Assembly: GCA_040003205.1 (NCBI GenBank)
Contig: JBDUDA010000094.1
Span: 1-10,629 of the forward strand
From: JALYIM01 sp040003205
GTDB taxonomy: Bacteria; Acidobacteriota; Terriglobia; Terriglobales; Acidobacteriaceae
Direction of reading: 5' to 3'
Length of the DNA: 10,629 nt
Part shown: one piece after another, positions 7,161 to 10,629 of the stretch
Layout of the letters: each line of letters starts with the position of its first letter
Position numbering within the stretch: position 1 is the stretch's first letter
Translations under genes and position numbers: made by a program
Notes under the pieces: generated by a model
The model's input: the letters and a program-made list of their open reading frames with translations, nothing else
Database searches by the model: none
Told to the model about the DNA's origin: nothing

Positions 7161-7168
7161 TATACAAT
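7161..7168 (+). promoter_or_regulatory. Possible -10 element before the dipeptidase gene
   Basis: TATACAAT lies 19 bp before the start codon, which itself lacks a Shine-Dalgarno. No -35 hexamer occurs at the normal distance; TTGACC (7124-7129) is too far. A weak call, supported mainly by position. Confidence 0.25.
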
Positions 7169-7187
7169 TCCTCATCTGAATAAACCA

Positions 7188-8498
7188 ATGACAATCTCGC
7201 AGCGCTCGGCGCCGTACCGCGCCATCGTTTCTCCGCTCACCGTCCTCATCGTGCTCTCTTGTCTCTCTGCTCTTGGGACGGCACAAAACATTGCTGGAGA
7301 TGCAACCCCAGTCAGTGCGCGCGCTCAAGCCATCCACAACTCCGCAATCATCGTGGACACGCATGCTGACACCCCGCAGCGGTTTCTGGATGAAGGCTTC
7401 GATATCGGCAACAGCGACGCTAGAGACATCGGACATATCAGTCTCGACAAGGCCAAGGCCGGCAATCTGAGCGCGGAATTCTTCTCAATTTGGGTCGAGC
7501 CGGAAACCAACCAGGGTGTGTTCGCGAAGCATACTTTTGACTTGATTGATTCCGTATACGAACAGGCGGCTCGGCATCCAGATCGCACGGTGATGGCATT
7601 TTCGGTGGCGGACATCCGGCGCGCTCACGAGCAGAAGAAATTCGCGGCGCTGATGGGGATCGAAGGCGGACACTCCATCGAGAACGATCTGCATCTGCTG
7701 CGCGATTTCTATCGTCTGGGCGTCCGCTACATGACGCTGTCGTGGTCAAACACGAATGAGTGGGCCGATTCCTCCGGCGATATCACCGATCCGAAGATCG
7801 AGCACCACAATGGACTGACCGATTTCGGCAAGCAAGTCGTGCTCGAAATGAATCGCCTCGGGATGATGGTGGACATCTCCCACGTAGCCGACAAGACTTT
7901 CTGGGACGTGATTGCGATCACCAAGGCGCCAGTAATCGCATCGCATTCTTCCGCGCGCGCACTCACGGATATGCCTCGCAATATGACGGACGACATGTTA
8001 AAAGCCGTGGGCAAGAATGGCGGAGTTGTGCAGGTGAATTTTTATGCGGCATTTATTGATCAGAACTACGCTACCGCGTCCAACGCTCAGAGGCCGCAGA
8101 GTGAAGCGGCCATTCACGATTACATCGAAAAGCGCAAGGCCGAAGGCAAAAGCGTGAGCTACATTGAAGTTGATCGTATTAGCCGCGAGTGGGCGGCGAA
8201 GATTCCGCGTCCGCCGCTGAAGTCGCTGATTGATCATATTGACCACGTTGCGAAAGTTGCGGGCATTGACCACGTCGGCTTGGGTTCTGATTTCGATGGC
8301 GTTAGCGGGGCAACCCCCGTGGGCATTGACTCCGCTGCTGATTTGCAGAAAATTACACAGGCGCTGCTCGACCGCGGATATCCCGCGGAAGACATCAGAA
8401 AAATTCTCGGTGGCAACACTTTAAGAGTATTTGGTGAGGTGGAGCGAATCAGCCGCCAGCTTTCAAGCGCGAAATCTGCTTCCCTGACGGCTAAGTAA
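7188..8498 (+). CDS. Exported membrane dipeptidase-like hydrolase, peptidase family M19
   Basis: M19 enzymes are binuclear zinc amidohydrolase-fold peptidases that cut dipeptides, often accepting a D-residue at the C-terminal position. The 436-residue product has a signal peptide (about 1-33, ending SALGTAQ), so it acts outside the cytoplasm. Family motifs are all present: DTHAD with His59 and Asp61, GIEGGHSI with the bridging Glu159, DISHV with His232, IASHSSAR with His253, and GLGSDFDG with Asp368. A helical insertion near residues 299-345 (NAQRPQSEAAIHDYIEKRKAEGK and on) lies between the last two motifs, as in many bacterial homologues. The natural substrate is unknown; envelope peptides or D-amino-acid dipeptides are reasonable guesses. 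The start ATG is chosen because it gives a proper signal peptide, although no clear RBS is seen. The C-terminal tail after NTLRVFGEVERIS is short and polar. Confidence 0.92.
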   Translation: MTISQRSAPYRAIVSPLTVLIVLSCLSALGTAQNIAGDATPVSARAQAIHNSAIIVDTHADTPQRFLDEGFDIGNSDARDIGHISLDKAKAGNLSAEFFSIWVEPETNQGVFAKHTFDLIDSVYEQAARHPDRTVMAFSVADIRRAHEQKKFAALMGIEGGHSIENDLHLLRDFYRLGVRYMTLSWSNTNEWADSSGDITDPKIEHHNGLTDFGKQVVLEMNRLGMMVDISHVADKTFWDVIAITKAPVIASHSSARALTDMPRNMTDDMLKAVGKNGGVVQVNFYAAFIDQNYATASNAQRPQSEAAIHDYIEKRKAEGKSVSYIEVDRISREWAAKIPRPPLKSLIDHIDHVAKVAGIDHVGLGSDFDGVSGATPVGIDSAADLQKITQALLDRGYPAEDIRKILGGNTLRVFGEVERISRQLSSAKSASLTAK

Positions 8499-8570
8499 AT
8501 CGTGCTTTTCTGTCGTACAATTCAAGTTCGCAAAACTTATATTGGCCTTTCGGAAGATCCAGGACGCTGA

Positions 8571-8587
8571 GACCAGCTTCGCTGGTC
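8571..8587 (+). other. Perfect hairpin in the leader of the exported cyclophilin gene
   Basis: GACCAGC-TTC-GCTGGTC is a 7-bp perfect stem with a 3-nt loop, 37 nt before the next start. It is followed by AGGGTTAAAAATAA rather than a T-tract, so a terminator for the dipeptidase gene is possible but weak. A TACAAT at 8516-8521 upstream could be a -10, which would place the hairpin in the 5' leader of the mRNA. Confidence 0.45.
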
Positions 8588-8624
8588 AGGGTTAAAAATA
8601 ATCAATCATTTTCAGGAGTGAATT

Positions 8625-9371
8625 ATGCGCAGATTCTCCATGATTTGTTCGACCGTGCTGCTGGCTTCTCTAGTCGCGATGTCGCAGACTGCTCCAGCTA
8701 GAAAGCATGTGGCTAAAAAACCTGCGGCCGCTGCACCGAGTTTGGCGGTCGGTGCCCAGCCTACAGCTGTGATCGATACCACGGCGGGCAAGCTCAACTG
8801 CACGCTGTTTCCAGACAAGGCGCCGCTAGGCGTGCAGAATTTCATCGCGCTATCCAAAGGCACCAAAGATTGGACGAGCCCGGCCACTCATCAGAAGAAA
8901 CACGGCGTCCCTCTCTATGACGGAACAATTTTCCATCGCGTGATTCCCGGCTTCATGATTCAGGGCGGCGACCCTAAGGGAGACGGCACTGGCGATCCAG
9001 GATACGCGTTTAAGAATGAGACCTCGCCCGATCTCGGCTTCGATCGTCCCGGACGCCTGGCATACGCAAATGCAGGCCCCGGCACGAATGGCTCGCAATT
9101 TTTTATTACCGAGAAGCCCTATCCCAGCTTGAATGGCGGATACACGCTGTTCGGACAATGCGATGACGCTAGCGTCGCGCTGGTGAAACAGATCGCCGAG
9201 ATGGGACGCGATGGCAATGATCGTCCTTATCGCCCCGTGAAGATTAATCATATCACCATAGGGGGAACGGGCAGTTCGGGTGGTGCGACGGCGAAACGTA
9301 CAGCAGCTAGAGCGGGAGCGGCCAGAAAAGTTGCGCCGAAGAAACCCGCGCCTAAAACTGCTCCAGAATAA
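8625..9371 (+). CDS. Exported cyclophilin-type peptidyl-prolyl cis-trans isomerase
   Basis: It speeds cis-trans isomerisation of X-Pro bonds during folding of exported proteins. The 248-residue product has a signal peptide (1-20 or so, MRRF then a hydrophobic core ending in VAMSQ), a basic Ala/Pro linker (26-46), the cyclophilin domain (47-212) and a Lys/Ala/Pro-rich tail (213-248). Active-site residues lie in FHRVIPGFMIQGGD: Arg105, Phe110, Met111 and Gln113. NGSQFFIT (155-162) follows. The His normally found in KHTxFG is Tyr173 here (GGYTLFG), as in periplasmic PpiA of E. coli. AGGAG at 8614-8618, 6 nt before the ATG, fixes the start. It is the paralogue of the next gene, 63 bp downstream. 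The periplasmic location is inferred from the signal peptide. Confidence 0.94.
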   Translation: MRRFSMICSTVLLASLVAMSQTAPARKHVAKKPAAAAPSLAVGAQPTAVIDTTAGKLNCTLFPDKAPLGVQNFIALSKGTKDWTSPATHQKKHGVPLYDGTIFHRVIPGFMIQGGDPKGDGTGDPGYAFKNETSPDLGFDRPGRLAYANAGPGTNGSQFFITEKPYPSLNGGYTLFGQCDDASVALVKQIAEMGRDGNDRPYRPVKINHITIGGTGSSGGATAKRTAARAGAARKVAPKKPAPKTAPE

Positions 9372-9434
9372 GAATCGCCTGCGGATTTTGCATTACACAT
9401 TTTTAATAGCAGTTACTAGTGAAAGGATTTTTTT

Positions 9435-9959
9435 ATGACTCGTCAGCCCGGCACTTATGCAGTTTTCGATACTTCAGAGGGACAGGTGGTATGCCGCCTG
9501 TTTGAAAAAGAGGCACCCAAAACCGTGCAGAACTTCACCGACCTCGCTGAGGGAACGCGCGAGTGGACCCATCCTACCAGCCGCAAAAAGAGTTTGGACC
9601 CGTTGTACAACGGCACAATCTTTCATCGCGTGATTCCGAATTTCATGATTCAGGGCGGAGACCCGCAAGGTACCGGCATGGGAGGCCCCGGATATCAGTT
9701 CGAAGACGAAACCAAAGGTTCGCCTCACAAGTTCGATAAAAAAGGCAAGCTCGCCATGGCGAATGCCGGTCCGAATACGAATGGGTCGCAATTTTTTATT
9801 ACCGTCGCGGAGACTCCGTGGCTTAGCGGCAAACACACCATCTTTGGAGAAGTCGTGGAAGGTCAGGATGTTGTCGAGAAAATTGTGAAAGTGCCGTCGA
9901 AGCAGGATAGACCGTTGAAAGACGTGGTGGTGAAATCGGTGAAGATCGAGCGAGCGTAG
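9435..9959 (+). CDS. Cytosolic cyclophilin-type peptidyl-prolyl cis-trans isomerase
   Basis: The 174-residue protein is a single cyclophilin domain without a signal peptide, so it should assist protein folding in the cytoplasm. The active-site segment FHRVIPNFMIQGGD holds Arg65, Phe70, Met71 and Gln73; NGSQFFIT (116-123) and GKHTIFG with His134 complete the usual set. Like its neighbour it has an insertion between strands before FHRV (GTREWTHPTSRKKSLDPLYNGT), so the two are close paralogues, probably from a tandem duplication. AAGGA at 9423-9427, 7 nt before the ATG, supports the start. The gap after the exported copy is 63 bp without a clear hairpin, so co-transcription is plausible. It is the last plus-strand gene, facing mdh across a repeat-rich gap. 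Confidence 0.95.
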   Translation: MTRQPGTYAVFDTSEGQVVCRLFEKEAPKTVQNFTDLAEGTREWTHPTSRKKSLDPLYNGTIFHRVIPNFMIQGGDPQGTGMGGPGYQFEDETKGSPHKFDKKGKLAMANAGPNTNGSQFFITVAETPWLSGKHTIFGEVVEGQDVVEKIVKVPSKQDRPLKDVVVKSVKIERA

Positions 9960-10006
9960 TTACTTTCTCGTGAGCAGGGGGATCGGCTTTTGTTCTGCGA
10001 TCTGAA

Positions 10007-10049
10007 AAGCAGGTCCCTCCACTACGCTTCGCTCCGGTCGGGATGACAG
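10007..10049. repeat. Dispersed intergenic repeat, second copy
   Basis: AAGCAGGTCCCTCCACT (10007-10023) is the exact reverse complement of 5467-5483. The remainder, ACGCTTCGCTCC followed by GGTCGGGATGACAG, resembles the end of the 5505-5555 element (TTCGCTCGAGATCACA), which has about 14 extra bases including a hairpin in the middle. Read on the other strand it is TGTCATCCCGACC...GGGACCTGC, a form recalled as frequent between genes in Acidobacteriota. It lies about 50 bp after the second cyclophilin gene, in a convergent gap. Confidence 0.6.
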
Positions 10050-10068
10050 CCCGGGGGACAGTTCTTCA

Positions 10069-10108
10069 AGTGTGGCGCGCCAGTGTGGCGCGGGCGCCCT
10101 CGCCCGCG
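10069..10108. repeat. Tandem 11-nt repeat leading into a GC-rich hairpin, possible bidirectional terminator
   Basis: AGTGTGGCGCG occurs twice with a 13-nt period (10069-10079 and 10082-10092). The second copy runs into CGCGGGCG-CCCT-CGCCCGCG (10089-10108), a perfect 8-bp stem with a 4-nt loop. It lies between convergent genes, where a transcription stop for both would be useful, but there is no T-tract on either strand. Confidence 0.55.
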
Positions 10109-10146
10109 AATCTAGTATGCCCTCACCTAGAAAATTGCCGTTTTGA

Positions 10147-10629
10147 CTAAACCCCAATCACACCAACCAATTCCTTAACCGCCGCCACGCTCTTATCTAG
10201 TCCAGCTTTCTCTTCAGCGGTGAGCTTGATCTCGATGATCTGCTCCATTCCCTTTGCGCCCAGTTTTACGGGGACGCCTACGAACAGGCCCTTCACACCA
10301 TACTCGCCATCGAGATAGGCGGCGCAGGGCAGAATTTTTTTCTTGTCTTTCAGGATGGCTTCCACCATCTCGGTGGCCGCCGCTGAGGGCGCGTAGTACG
10401 CGCTTCCGGTTTTGAGATACTTCACGATCTCCGCTCCGCCGTCGCGGGTACGCTGGACGAGACGCTCGATGGTGGCCGCATCCATTAATTCTGTAATCGG
10501 AATACCCGCAACTGTCGAATAGCGCGCGAGCGGCACCATGGTGTCGCCGTGTCCGCCCAACACAAATGCGGTGACGTTTTCTACGCTGACTTTTAATTCC
10601 TGCGCGATGAAGGCACGGAAGCGCGCGGA
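10147..10629 (-). CDS. mdh: Malate dehydrogenase, C-terminal part (5' end outside window)
   Basis: The enzyme interconverts malate and oxaloacetate with NAD in the TCA cycle. The 160 visible C-terminal residues run off the right edge; about half of the usual 310 or so residues is missing. The visible part starts SARFRAFIAQELKVSVENVTAFVLGGHGDTMVPL. It contains the substrate-binding Arg of SARFR and the catalytic His of GGHGDTMVPL, followed by RYSTVAGIPI, YYAPSAAATEMVEAIL and the typical end EYGVKGLFVGVPVKLGAKGMEQIIEIKLTAEEKAGLDKSVAAVKELV. This is the LDH-like malate dehydrogenase group (MDH type 3), as opposed to the E. coli type. Lactate dehydrogenase is less likely, since GGHGDTMVPL and the C-terminus fit MDH better, but the residue that discriminates the two is outside the window. 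The stop TAG is at 10147-10149 and the gene converges on the cyclophilin pair. Confidence 0.93.
   Translation of the reverse strand, partial: SARFRAFIAQELKVSVENVTAFVLGGHGDTMVPLARYSTVAGIPITELMDAATIERLVQRTRDGGAEIVKYLKTGSAYYAPSAAATEMVEAILKDKKKILPCAAYLDGEYGVKGLFVGVPVKLGAKGMEQIIEIKLTAEEKAGLDKSVAAVKELVGVIGV

Noticed and set aside
6636..7436. 266-residue minus-strand open frame
   Set aside because: It is antisense to the kinase and dipeptidase genes, both of which have clear family motifs; its translation shows no domain.
10069..10092. Start of a CRISPR array
   Set aside because: There are only two 11-nt copies with a 2-nt gap, without spacers or cas genes.

Overview
The window looks like chromosomal DNA of an Acidobacteriota bacterium, probably of the Terriglobia (Koribacter/Acidobacterium) type. 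This is an inference. It rests on a gene recalled as acidobacterial DUF5715, on short GC-rich intergenic repeats of a kind common in these genomes, on cyclophilins that resemble acidobacterial ones, and on a Bacillus-type three-subunit succinate dehydrogenase. Most of the window is housekeeping DNA. There is no phage, transposase, CRISPR array, tRNA or rRNA.

Layout, left to right. Positions 2-1291 hold the 3' part of a large polytopic membrane protein (PTPS-related/YfhO-like), followed after 4 bp by rdgB, the nucleotide-pool sanitation pyrophosphatase. A good sigma70-like promoter (1977-2005) then drives sdhC-sdhA-sdhB (2046-5413), a complete succinate:quinone oxidoreductase with one di-heme membrane anchor and no sdhD. 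A 334-bp gap follows, whose first part holds back-to-back palindromic repeats. Next come an exported DUF5715-like protein (5748-6533), a small orphan P-loop kinase (6591-7127), an exported M19 dipeptidase (7188-8498), and two adjacent cyclophilin prolyl isomerases, one exported (8625-9371) and one cytosolic (9435-9959). A repeat-rich convergent gap (9960-10146) separates these from the 3' part of malate dehydrogenase on the minus strand (10147-10629).

How the genes relate. The sdh operon and mdh are two nearby TCA-cycle steps, succinate to fumarate and malate to oxaloacetate. The middle block is biased toward the cell envelope: three of its five products carry N-terminal export signals. The most interesting item is the DUF5715-like protein. 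Its C-terminal half carries, in the right order and spacing, the metal-site signature of M15-type D-Ala-D-Ala peptidases, but it lacks the usual catalytic Glu of the VanX/VanY type. A second point of interest is a dispersed repeat, of which a 17-nt segment occurs exactly at 5467-5483 and, inverted, at 10007-10023.
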